DNA from: Denitratimonas yunnanensis (SeqCode) | Lineage (GTDB): Bacteria > Pseudomonadota > Gammaproteobacteria > Xanthomonadales > Xanthomonadaceae | Reading direction: 5' to 3' | Assembly (NCBI GenBank): GCA_026410415.1 | Contig: JAPMLR010000004.1 | Span: 124,001 to 188,000 of the forward strand | Length of the DNA stretch: 64,000 nt | In this document: positions 8,554 through 17,919 of the stretch, one piece after another | How positions within the stretch are numbered: position 1 is the stretch's first letter | Layout of the letters: each line of letters begins with the position of its first letter | Notes under the pieces: model-generated | The model's input: only the letters and a program-made list of their open reading frames with translations | What the model was told of the DNA's origin: nothing | Database searches by the model: none | Made by a program: the position numbers and the translations under genes

Positions 8554-10464
8554 ATGTTGCAGACACTCCGTGAAAAGACCACCGGCTGGGTGGCGGTCGT
8601 GATCCTGATCGTCCTTGCCGTCCCGTTCGCCTTCTTTGGTGTGGAAAACTACTTCCAGCAGCAGGTGCCAACCTACGTTGCCAAGGTCAACGATGTCGAA
8701 ATCGGTCAGGATCAGTTCCGCGAACGTTTCGAGGACTACCGAAACCGCATGCGGCAGATGCTGGGAGATCGTTATGACGCGCGCGAATTCGACACGCCCA
8801 TCGTCAAGCGCCAGGTGCTGGAGAGCCTGATCGACGAGGAAGTGCTGCGCCAAGCCGCCGAAAAGCACGGTCTGGTCGTGTCGCCGGATGCATTGCAGAA
8901 GGAAATCGCCGCAATCGATGCCTTCCATGTCAACGGTCGCTTCGACTCCGAGCAGTATCGACTGGTGTTGGCCGGGGCGCGCATGAATCCGCGCATCTTC
9001 GAGAGCCGCATGGCCAAGGATCTGGTCACCCGTGCCTTGCCGCGCGCCGTGAGTGCCACTGGCCTGGTCACTGACATGTATGTGGATGGCTATCTGGCAT
9101 TGCGGGACCAGACCCGCAGCTTCGACTACGTGCTGCTGCCCGTGCCGGGAGATGAGCAGCTGGGCGAGATCACGGAAGAGGCCATCGTCGCGTACTACGA
9201 GACCCATTCCGCGCTTTACCAGAGTCAGGAAACCGTATCGGTCGAGTACGTCGAACTCGACGGATCCAAGTTGGAAGTCGCCGAGGCTGCGGACGAAACC
9301 ACGTTGCGTGATCGTTACGAGGAAAGCAAGGGGCGCTATGTCGAGCCCGAGCAGCGACTGGTCTCGCATATTCTGATCCAGACACCGGCCAACGCCGATG
9401 CGCAGACCGTGCAGGCGGCGCAGGCCAGGGCCGCTGAGCTGGCCGCCAAGGCGCGCGAGGAGGGGGCTGATTTTGCGGCGCTGGCACGGGAGCATTCGGA
9501 GGATCCTGGCTCGAAGGCGATGGGTGGCGATCTGGGCTGGATCGAGCGTGGTGTCACCGATGCGACATTCGAGGAGGCCCTGTTCTCGATGTCCCCGGGT
9601 GTCGGCGATCCGGTCAAGGGCAGCGACGGATGGCATGTGATCTGGTTGCGCGAAATCCAGCAAGAAAGCGGCAAGTCGTTCGAGCAGGTACGCGCCGAGC
9701 TCGAAAACGAGTACCTGGAATCCGAGCGCGAGCGCGCCTACAGCGATGCTGCAGGTCGCCTGATCGACGCGATCTACCGCGATCCCAGCACGCTGGACAA
9801 CGCCGCTGCCGAACTGGGTCTGGCAGTGCAGCGCGCAGGCCCGTTCTCGCGTGCCGGTGGCCCGGGGGTGTTCTCCAATCCCGACGTGGTGCGTGCCGTG
9901 TTTTCCGATAGCGTCTTGGTGGAAGGTCTGGTCAGCGACTTGATCGAAACCAGGCACGGCCATGGCATCGCCTTGCGGGTCTCCCAGCATGTTCCGGCGG
10001 CAACGCGTCCGCTGGACGAGGTGCGTGATCAGGTGACGGCCGCTGTGCGCGCCGAACGTCTGGCCGAACTGGGTCAGGCGAAGCTGGACGAGGCGCTTGC
10101 CGTGATCGACTCTCTGGATGCACTGAAATCCTACGCAGAGGCGAACGCGCTGGAAGTGCGCACGGCCGAAAGCGTTGGCCGTACCAGTGCAACCGTCGAT
10201 CCCGCCATCGCCAAGGCCTCGTTCGGATTGCCGCATCCCGGCGAAGGTGGGGCCAGCATCGGCAGTGCACATTTGATCGGCGGTGCGAGTGCGGTGATAG
10301 CGCTGACCCAGGTTCACGATGCCGATCTGACCAAGGTGGATGCCAGTCAGCGCGACATGTTGAGAGGCCAGCTGGATCAGGCCATTGCGACGCTGGAGTC
10401 GACCGAGCTGATCAAGGCACTGCGTCGCGAGGCCAAGATCGACGTCGTCGAATCCCGCATGTGA
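8554..10464 (+). CDS. ppiD: Membrane-anchored periplasmic chaperone PpiD
   Basis: PpiD is a SurA-like folding factor anchored in the inner membrane at the Sec exit. The 636-aa product has one N-terminal TM helix (about residues 11-32) after a short cytoplasmic tail (L-R-E-K-T). A SurA_N-like chaperone domain follows, then one parvulin domain at about 265-365. Parvulin landmarks are S-H-I-L-I-Q and G-G-D-L-G-W and, near the end, G-W-H-V-I-W-L. The C-terminal half is a second chaperone region. Length and layout match PpiD. Whether the parvulin domain keeps isomerase activity is uncertain, as E. coli PpiD lacks it. A terminator follows. Confidence 0.93.
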   Translation: MLQTLREKTTGWVAVVILIVLAVPFAFFGVENYFQQQVPTYVAKVNDVEIGQDQFRERFEDYRNRMRQMLGDRYDAREFDTPIVKRQVLESLIDEEVLRQAAEKHGLVVSPDALQKEIAAIDAFHVNGRFDSEQYRLVLAGARMNPRIFESRMAKDLVTRALPRAVSATGLVTDMYVDGYLALRDQTRSFDYVLLPVPGDEQLGEITEEAIVAYYETHSALYQSQETVSVEYVELDGSKLEVAEAADETTLRDRYEESKGRYVEPEQRLVSHILIQTPANADAQTVQAAQARAAELAAKAREEGADFAALAREHSEDPGSKAMGGDLGWIERGVTDATFEEALFSMSPGVGDPVKGSDGWHVIWLREIQQESGKSFEQVRAELENEYLESERERAYSDAAGRLIDAIYRDPSTLDNAAAELGLAVQRAGPFSRAGGPGVFSNPDVVRAVFSDSVLVEGLVSDLIETRHGHGIALRVSQHVPAATRPLDEVRDQVTAAVRAERLAELGQAKLDEALAVIDSLDALKSYAEANALEVRTAESVGRTSATVDPAIAKASFGLPHPGEGGASIGSAHLIGGASAVIALTQVHDADLTKVDASQRDMLRGQLDQAIATLESTELIKALRREAKIDVVESRM

Positions 10465-10484
10465 TTCCAGCGGCACGTGACACA

Positions 10485-10516
10485 AAGAAGCCCGGCGATG
10501 CCGGGCTTCTTGTTGT
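10485..10516 (+). terminator. Intrinsic terminator of ppiD
   Basis: The stem AAGAAGCCCGGC (10485-10496) pairs with GCCGGGCTTCTT (10500-10511) around a 3-nt loop, followed by TGTTGT. It lies between convergent genes and could serve both strands because the stem ends in A/T-rich flanks. Confidence 0.8.
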
Positions 10517-10574
10517 CTGGAGTGCCGATATGGCCAGACAGGTCAAGCCGTGGATGGCGGGAGCCGTCCGGGAG

Positions 10575-10943
10575 CTATAGCAGGAAGGCGGCAACCACCC
10601 GGCGACCTTCGCTGGCGAGAAGATTGAAGGTGCGTGCCGCTGCCGCGCTGTCCATTGCCTCGATGCCGACGCCACGGGTCAGAAATGCGGCCATCAGCGC
10701 CGGCGACGCCAGTTGCTGGCGCTGTCCGGTGCCGATCAGAACCAGTGACGGTTCGAGTGCAAGTACTGCTGCGACGGTGCTTTCGTCGAAATCCGGCAGT
10801 GCACGCGCCCTCAGGCCCTCGACATACTGGCTGGGCGACAGAAGAAAACTGCTGGAAAACACGCGGTCGCCAATCTGGATGCCGTCGCTTCCGACGCGCC
10901 TTATCAAATAGAGGCCTTCGTTGGTTTCCTGGACCAGATGCAC
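10575..10943 (-). CDS. Mth938-like domain protein
   Basis: A 122-aa single-domain protein of the Mth938/NDUFAF3 type (DUF498). The family's core motif is seen as S-L-V-L-I-G-T-G, followed by the G-V-G-I-E-A-M-D-S-A-A-A turn. Mitochondrial NDUFAF3 helps to assemble respiratory complex I. The role of the bacterial proteins is not established. Its start lies 11 nt after the yhbY stop on the same strand, so the two are probably co-transcribed. Confidence 0.85.
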   Translation of the reverse strand: MHLVQETNEGLYLIRRVGSDGIQIGDRVFSSSFLLSPSQYVEGLRARALPDFDESTVAAVLALEPSLVLIGTGQRQQLASPALMAAFLTRGVGIEAMDSAAAARTFNLLASEGRRVVAAFLL

Positions 10944-10954
10944 GGCAACACGCC

Positions 10955-11257
10955 TCAGCGTGGCAACGGGATCTGGGGCGCTTCCTGATTGCGCCGGTAC
11001 AGGCAGGCGATGTTGCCGATGCGCTGCACCAACTGTGCATTCGCACGTTGCGCCAGCTCCGCGACCAGCGCATCACGCGCTTCACGATCTTCGGCGGTGA
11101 TGCGAACCTTCACCAGTTCATGGTGTTCGAGCGCCAGGTCGAGTTCGGCGAGCAGGGAGTCAGTCAGTCCCTTCGCTCCCATCAGGATCACCGGCTTGAG
11201 CGGATGCGCAAGGCCGCGCAGGTAGCGTTTCTGATTGGCGGACAGCGTTGCGGACAT
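10955..11257 (-). CDS. yhbY: CRS1/YhbY-domain RNA-binding protein
   Basis: A 100-aa protein with one CRM domain that associates with pre-50S ribosomal particles in E. coli. Motifs are L-S-A-N-Q-K-R-Y-L-R, the G-A-K-G-L-T loop (family GxxG) and the basic helix K-V-R-I-T-A-E-D-R. I chose the start at 11257 (M-S-A-T-L-S). Upstream in-frame ATGs at 11269 and 11329 would add 4 or 24 residues. It is divergent from rlmE, the arrangement found in many gammaproteobacteria. Confidence 0.9.
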   Translation of the reverse strand: MSATLSANQKRYLRGLAHPLKPVILMGAKGLTDSLLAELDLALEHHELVKVRITAEDREARDALVAELAQRANAQLVQRIGNIACLYRRNQEAPQIPLPR

Positions 11258-11327
11258 GAACGAATGCATCAGGCGATTGAGGCCGCACAGGGTAACATGT
11301 GCGCCTCTTGGATCCGATGCATGACAC

Positions 11328-11945
11328 ATGGCCCGCAGCAGGAGCAGCCAGCGCTGGTTGCGCGAACATTTTTCCGACCGTTTCGTGAAGAAGGCCCAGG
11401 CCGAGGGATTGCGCTCGCGCGCCGCCTACAAGCTTGAAGAGCTGCTGGAGCGGGATCGTCTCCTCAAGCCGGGAATGGTGGTCGTCGACTTGGGGGCCGC
11501 GCCTGGTGGCTGGTCGCAATTGGTCCGGCGTGAGCTGGGTGATTCGGGCCGCGTGATCGCGCTCGACATTCTGGACATGCCATCGCTTGCCGGCGTGGAG
11601 TTCATCTGCGGTGATTTCCGCGAAGCTGAACCGCTGGCACAGCTGGAAGCCACGCTCGCCGGTCAACCGGTAGACCTTGTGCTTTCGGACATGGCGCCCA
11701 ATATGTCGGGAGTGGACGCGGTGGATCAGCCGCGCTCGATGTATCTGGCTGAACTGGCAAGGGATTTTGCACAGCAGCATCTGCGCCCGGGTGGCAGCTT
11801 TCTCATCAAGTTGTTCCAGGGCACCGGATTCGACGATTACATCCGTGACTTGCGCAGCCGGTACCGGCAGGTGAAGGTACGCAAGCCCGAAGCGTCACGC
11901 AGCCGATCCTCCGAGGTCTATGCGTTGGCGACCGACAAACGATAG
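11328..11945 (+). CDS. rlmE: 23S rRNA 2'-O-methyltransferase RlmE (FtsJ)
   Basis: RlmE methylates the 2'-O of U2552 in the A loop of 23S rRNA using SAM, a late step in 50S assembly. The 205-aa product has the N-terminal R-S-R-A-A-Y-K-L with the first catalytic Lys. The SAM motif is D-L-G-A-A-P-G-G-W, the catalytic Asp motif is L-S-D-M-A-P-N, and the third element is F-L-I-K-L-F-Q-G. The C-terminus has the [11 protein letters not shown] motif. It is followed by ftsH, 15 nt from stop to start, giving the conserved rlmE-ftsH operon. Confidence 0.96.
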   Translation: MARSRSSQRWLREHFSDRFVKKAQAEGLRSRAAYKLEELLERDRLLKPGMVVVDLGAAPGGWSQLVRRELGDSGRVIALDILDMPSLAGVEFICGDFREAEPLAQLEATLAGQPVDLVLSDMAPNMSGVDAVDQPRSMYLAELARDFAQQHLRPGGSFLIKLFQGTGFDDYIRDLRSRYRQVKVRKPEASRSRSSEVYALATDKR

Positions 11946-11960
11946 TTGCAGGACAATGGA

Positions 11961-13859
<1,899 letters not shown>

Positions 13860-13885
13860 ACCCCTGTTGACGACGGATCGCATGC

Positions 13886-13915
13886 AAAGGCCGGGCTTTT
13901 CCCGGCCTTTTTCTT
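13886..13915 (+). terminator. Intrinsic terminator of rlmE-ftsH
   Basis: The stem AAAGGCCGGG (13886-13895) pairs with CCCGGCCTTT (13901-13910) around a 5-nt loop and is followed by TTCTT. It separates ftsH from folP. Confidence 0.88.
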
Positions 13916-14056
13916 GTCGGGACACTCCCTGTTCCTGTTCGTGGGGGCGCTGTGGCGCGATCAGGCGACACGCCCCTGCAATTGCTCCGGGCTGGTCGGA
14001 ACAGGTATCGCGCAGGCATCATCACGGACTGATCATCCAGGGTTGCAGGAGACGCC

Positions 14057-14953
14057 ATGTTCGATACCATCCCCGCGCTCGATTGTGCCGGGCGTCTGCT
14101 GAAGCTGGATCGCCCGCGCATCCTGGGTGTCGTCAATGTCACGCCGGATTCGTTTTCCGACGGTGGTGCTCACGATGACGTCGATGCAGCGGTGGCGCAC
14201 GGGCTCCAACTGGTGTCGGAAGGGGCGGATGCACTTGACGTCGGAGGGGAATCGACCCGGCCGGGTGCAGCCGAGGTGCCGGTCGAGCTGGAGATCGCGC
14301 GCGTGGTCCCTGTGATAGAGCGCCTCGTGCGTGAAACCACGGTGCCGATCGCGATCGACTCCTCGAAGCCCGACGTGATGCGCGCCGCAATCGCTGCCGG
14401 GGCCGGCATCATCAACGACGTCTTCGCATTGCGCCGCGATGGTGCACTGGAGGCGGCACGCGATCTGGGGGTGCCGGTGATCCTCATGCACATGCAGGGC
14501 GAGCCGCGATCGATGCAGGAGGCGCCGCAGTACGATGACGTGATGGGGGAAGTGCGCCGCTTCCTGGCTGATCGCCTCTTTGCCTGCGAGTTGGCCGGCA
14601 TTCCGAAATCCCGACTTGTGGTCGATCCCGGATTCGGCTTCGGCAAGACGCTGGAGCACAATCTGCTGCTGTTGGCGGGGTTGGAGCGTTTCGCCGACTT
14701 GGGCGTGCCGCTTCTGGCCGGCATGTCACGCAAGCGCATGATCGGCGAACTCACCGGTCGAGGCATTCGCGAGCGCGCCGTTGGTTCCGTCGCTGCGCAC
14801 CTGATTGCAGCGCAGCGTGGCGCGATGCTGCTGCGCGTCCACGATGTGGCCCCGATGCGCGATGCGTTGAGGGTGTGGGACGCGGTGCGGACGCGCACTT
14901 CCGCGCCGAAGGCGATGGCACCGACCGCGTCGCGCTGGCCCGACGACGAATAG
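14057..14953 (+). CDS. folP: Dihydropteroate synthase
   Basis: FolP condenses p-aminobenzoate with hydroxymethyldihydropterin pyrophosphate in folate synthesis and is the sulfonamide target. The 298-aa TIM barrel has the signature G-V-V-N-V-T-P-D-S-F-S-D-G-G. The second signature is D-V-G-G-E-S-T-R-P-G, the Lys motif is D-P-G-F-G-F-G-K, and the C-terminal S-R-K-R-M-I-G motif is present. A GGAGAC site lies eight bases before the ATG. It follows ftsH as in E. coli, but glmM, the usual next gene there, is absent and a CinA-type gene takes its place. Confidence 0.96.
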   Translation: MFDTIPALDCAGRLLKLDRPRILGVVNVTPDSFSDGGAHDDVDAAVAHGLQLVSEGADALDVGGESTRPGAAEVPVELEIARVVPVIERLVRETTVPIAIDSSKPDVMRAAIAAGAGIINDVFALRRDGALEAARDLGVPVILMHMQGEPRSMQEAPQYDDVMGEVRRFLADRLFACELAGIPKSRLVVDPGFGFGKTLEHNLLLLAGLERFADLGVPLLAGMSRKRMIGELTGRGIRERAVGSVAAHLIAAQRGAMLLRVHDVAPMRDALRVWDAVRTRTSAPKAMAPTASRWPDDE

Positions 14954-15019
14954 ACGGCGCATCGTTCCGGTTGCCACGAATGCGTGGCAATCGCGTCGCT
15001 GCCTCGTTACGCTTTGCGC

Positions 15020-15526
15020 ATGAGCGTTTCCATCCCCACCGACGCCCAATTGCTCGCCCAGGCCGAAGCCATCGGCGCGGCGGCATTGGCATCGCATCAC
15101 TCCATCGTCACCGCCGAAAGCTGTACCGGTGGTTGGATTGCCAAGACCATCACCGACGTGGCCGGGTGTTCGGCGTGGTTCGAGGCCGGCATGGCGGCGT
15201 ACAGCTACGAGGCCAAACAGGCGCTGCTCGGCGTTCGCCCGGAAACGCTGATGAAGTTCGGCGCGGTGAGTGAGGAAACCGCGCTGGAAATGGTCTCCGG
15301 GGCATTGATCCACTCCGGTGCGACGGTGGCCGTTGCCGTCACCGGCATCGCCGGACCCGGCGGCGGCACGCCGGACAAGCCGGTCGGCAGCGTCTGGATC
15401 GCGTGGAAGCGTCGTGGCGGTTACCCCAAGGCCACGCTGTTTCATTTCGATGGCGACCGCGACGCGGTGCGCCGGCAGACGGTGGCCTCGGCCTTGGAAG
15501 GGATCGGCGCGTTATTGGGCTCCTGA
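15020..15526 (+). CDS. CinA-family nicotinamide-nucleotide amidohydrolase
   Basis: A 168-aa stand-alone C-terminal CinA domain (PncC type) that deamidates NMN to NaMN to recycle pyridine nucleotides. The hallmark A-E-S-C-T-G-G-W motif with the catalytic Ser is at about residues 32-40. The G-A-V-S-E-E-T-A and T-G-I-A-G-P-G-G-G motifs follow. The N-terminal molybdopterin-like domain of full CinA is missing, which is normal for this short form. I chose the ATG at 15020 (M-S-V-S-I-P); an earlier in-frame ATG at 14984 would add 12 residues. Confidence 0.9.
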   Translation: MSVSIPTDAQLLAQAEAIGAAALASHHSIVTAESCTGGWIAKTITDVAGCSAWFEAGMAAYSYEAKQALLGVRPETLMKFGAVSEETALEMVSGALIHSGATVAVAVTGIAGPGGGTPDKPVGSVWIAWKRRGGYPKATLFHFDGDRDAVRRQTVASALEGIGALLGS

Positions 15527-15569
15527 CGCACGACAGCCAGGATGCACCCTGCAGTTCGGTCCTGTGTGG

Positions 15570-15590
15570 CCGGCGCGGGCTTCGCGCCGG
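15570..15590. terminator. GC hairpin between convergent genes
   Basis: CCGGCGCG (15570-15577) pairs with CGCGCCGG (15583-15590) around a 5-nt loop. It lies between the convergent cinA-like and dinB genes and lacks a T run, so a terminator role is only inferred from position. Confidence 0.3.
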
Positions 15591-15682
15591 ACGCAGGGAT
15601 GGCGGTCGAGGCAGGGGCGGCTGGCGTCGGGATGGATTTTTCCCGTGCGAGCATGACGGGCTGCGAACGCGAGCATGACTGG

Positions 15683-16777
15683 CTACGGCCGGGCCTCGAA
15701 CAGTCCCCGTTGCGCCGCATGGTGGTCGGCATCGGTGAACCCGCCCAGCCCAACACCCGCCAGCCGATAACGCGTGGCCTCAGGCAGGTTCACGCGCGCA
15801 CTGAGGCCCCAGGCCAGATCGCCCAGCGCCTGTGCTGAATCGGGCAGCGATACGGGTGTGAGGCTGCGTGTCAGGATGCGGAATTCGGAGGTCTTGAGTT
15901 TCAGCACCACGGTGCGTGCGATCCGTGTCGGTTCGCGTTCGCGCTCGTGCAGGTAACCGGCCCAGGTGCGCGCCGCCAGTTCGCGCACGTGCGGTTCGAG
16001 GGTTTCCAGTGGCAGGTCTTCCGGAAAGGTATCTTCGGTGGAGATTTGCAGCGTCGGGCGATCCGGTTGTACCGGATGTTCGTCGATACCCTGCGAGAGC
16101 TCATGCAGACGCAGCCCCCAGCGCCCGAACTGGGCCTCCAGTCGCGGCGCGCCGAGCGCATGCAGTTCGCCCACGGTGCGTACACCCAGGGCTTCCAGCT
16201 TCGCCGCCATCACCTTGCCCACGCCTGGCAGGCGGCCCACCGGTAGCGGTTCGAGAAAGGCTTCCACCATTGCCGGACGGATCACGAACAGGCCATCGGG
16301 CTTGTTCCAGTCCGAGGCGATCTTGGCGAGGAACTTGTTGGGCGCAACACCCGCCGAGGCGGTGAGCGCGGTTTCCTCGCGGATCGCCGCACGGATGGCC
16401 TCGGCCACCGCAGTGGCTGACGGCAGGCCGCTGAGTGGTCGGGTGACGTCGAGGTAGGCTTCATCCAGCGACAGCGGCTCGATCAGATCGGTATGCCGCG
16501 CGAAGATATCGCGCACCTGGCGGGAGACGGCCTTGTAACGCGGGAAATCCGGCGGCACGAACACCGCCTGCGGACACAGCCGCTCGGCGGTCATCGCCGG
16601 CATCGCCGAACGTACCCCGAAACGTCGCGCCTCGTAACTGGCCGCACACACCACCGAACGCGCCCCGCGCCACGCCACCACCACCGGTCGTCCGCGCAAT
16701 TCCGGCGCATCGCGCTGCTCCACGGAGGCGTAGAACGCATCCATGTCCACGTGAACGATCTTGCGTGGCGCGCTCAT
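15683..16777 (-). CDS. dinB: DNA polymerase IV
   Basis: A Y-family translesion polymerase of 364 aa. The first metal motif is H-V-D-M-D-A-F-Y-A-S-V-E and the second S-L-D-E-A-Y-L-D-V, with the steric-gate aromatic following D-A-F. The thumb helix-hairpin-helix is seen as L-P-G-V-G-K-V, and a little-finger domain follows. The C-terminus lacks an obvious beta-clamp QL-type motif. I chose the start M-S-A-P-R-K at 16777, 5 nt after the tyrA stop, so it is the distal gene of the kinase-tyrA-dinB run. No LexA box was noticed upstream. Confidence 0.94.
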   Translation of the reverse strand: MSAPRKIVHVDMDAFYASVEQRDAPELRGRPVVVAWRGARSVVCAASYEARRFGVRSAMPAMTAERLCPQAVFVPPDFPRYKAVSRQVRDIFARHTDLIEPLSLDEAYLDVTRPLSGLPSATAVAEAIRAAIREETALTASAGVAPNKFLAKIASDWNKPDGLFVIRPAMVEAFLEPLPVGRLPGVGKVMAAKLEALGVRTVGELHALGAPRLEAQFGRWGLRLHELSQGIDEHPVQPDRPTLQISTEDTFPEDLPLETLEPHVRELAARTWAGYLHEREREPTRIARTVVLKLKTSEFRILTRSLTPVSLPDSAQALGDLAWGLSARVNLPEATRYRLAGVGLGGFTDADHHAAQRGLFEARP

Positions 16778-16782
16778 TCCGG

Positions 16783-17919
16783 TCAGCACAGGTCCGTGGA
16801 TCGCTCCAACAGTCGACCGATGTCCTCGTCCACGATGGCTGCCAGCGCCGGTGCAATACGACCGGCATCCACATCGCTCTCGAAACCAAGACGGAAATGC
16901 ACCTCGCCTGCCGGCGTCCGGGACGAGTGGATCGAAGTGATGTTGACGTTGTGTCGCTCGAATACGTGCAACAGACGACGCAGCGATCCTGGTTGGTCCT
17001 CGGGCAAATGCACTGAAATACTGCGTTCGCCTGCCAGATCGGCGAGCAGGTAGCCAACGCGTTCGAAGCTGTAGTTTCCGGCGGCGACGGCCGTTTCTCC
17101 GAGAGTTTCACGCGCAGCGTCGAGAAATTGCCGGCGGAAGGCGGCGCGGCCGGTGTCGTCGTTGCGTTCCACGCTGGTTTTCAATTCGGCCAGCTGGGTT
17201 TGCAGCCGTTCCAGCATCGGGATCACGTGTGGGTTGCCGAACTGGATGTCTTCGTAGATCGCCGGGTTCATCGCGAGAATTCGCGAAAGGATCGCGCTGT
17301 CCAGTTCGAACGAGGCCGAGCGGAACGGCAGCAGGGCGTCCAGGCCGCCGAGTTCTTCGGCGTATTCGCGCAGCACGCCGCCCTGGGCCAGATGCGTGGC
17401 GTGCACCATCGCCTGCACCAGCGCCATGATGTGGTCGTGGCGCTCGGGCGTGCTGGCCACGCATTGCGCCTGCAGCGCGGCAAGAAAAGTTTCGAACCAT
17501 GCACGCCAGTATTGCAGGCGTGCTTCGCAGACCACCAGTACGCGGCCCTTCAGGGTCGGCGCCTTGGGCGCGGCGGTCATCGGGTGCAGGCCGACGACTT
17601 CGGCCTGTGAGTGCAGCATCGCGGCCACCGGCTCGTTCTTGACCGAGGTGATGTCGAGCCAGAGCTGGTGTTTTTCTCGCCCGGCGGCGCGTTCGATGTA
17701 ATCGGTGATGATCGCTGGGGTGTGGCGTATCGGGGTGCAGAACAGCAGCACCTGGCAGTGTTCGATCAGGGCTTCCGGCGTTTGCGTATCGACATGGCCC
17801 GGATCGGCACCGAGTACCTGCAAACCCATGCGCTGCTCGAAGAAGCGCCGCAGCCAGCGTCCGTAGGCGCCCTCGCTGCCGACCAGGCCGATGTGTGGGG
17901 ATGTGTGCTCCGTGCTCAC
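16783..17919 (-). CDS. tyrA: Prephenate dehydrogenase with C-terminal ACT domain
   Basis: This enzyme oxidatively decarboxylates prephenate to 4-hydroxyphenylpyruvate in tyrosine synthesis. The 378-aa product starts with a Rossmann motif (I-G-L-V-G-S-E-G-A-Y-G) whose third Gly is changed compared with GxGxxG. The substrate-site motif G-L-H-P-M-T-A follows. A helical dimer domain precedes a C-terminal ACT domain at about 293-365 (L-P-E-D-Q-P-G-S-L), which should mediate tyrosine feedback. There is no chorismate mutase domain, unlike E. coli TyrA. Its start overlaps the kinase stop by 4 nt, so translation of the two is probably coupled. Confidence 0.88.
   Translation of the reverse strand: MSTEHTSPHIGLVGSEGAYGRWLRRFFEQRMGLQVLGADPGHVDTQTPEALIEHCQVLLFCTPIRHTPAIITDYIERAAGREKHQLWLDITSVKNEPVAAMLHSQAEVVGLHPMTAAPKAPTLKGRVLVVCEARLQYWRAWFETFLAALQAQCVASTPERHDHIMALVQAMVHATHLAQGGVLREYAEELGGLDALLPFRSASFELDSAILSRILAMNPAIYEDIQFGNPHVIPMLERLQTQLAELKTSVERNDDTGRAAFRRQFLDAARETLGETAVAAGNYSFERVGYLLADLAGERSISVHLPEDQPGSLRRLLHVFERHNVNITSIHSSRTPAGEVHFRLGFESDVDAGRIAPALAAIVDEDIGRLLERSTDLC

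Noticed and set aside
8365..10485. Long open frame opposite ppiD (about 706 codons), also crossing tRNA-Asp
   Set aside because: It is antisense to PpiD and runs into a tRNA gene, so it is not a plausible protein.
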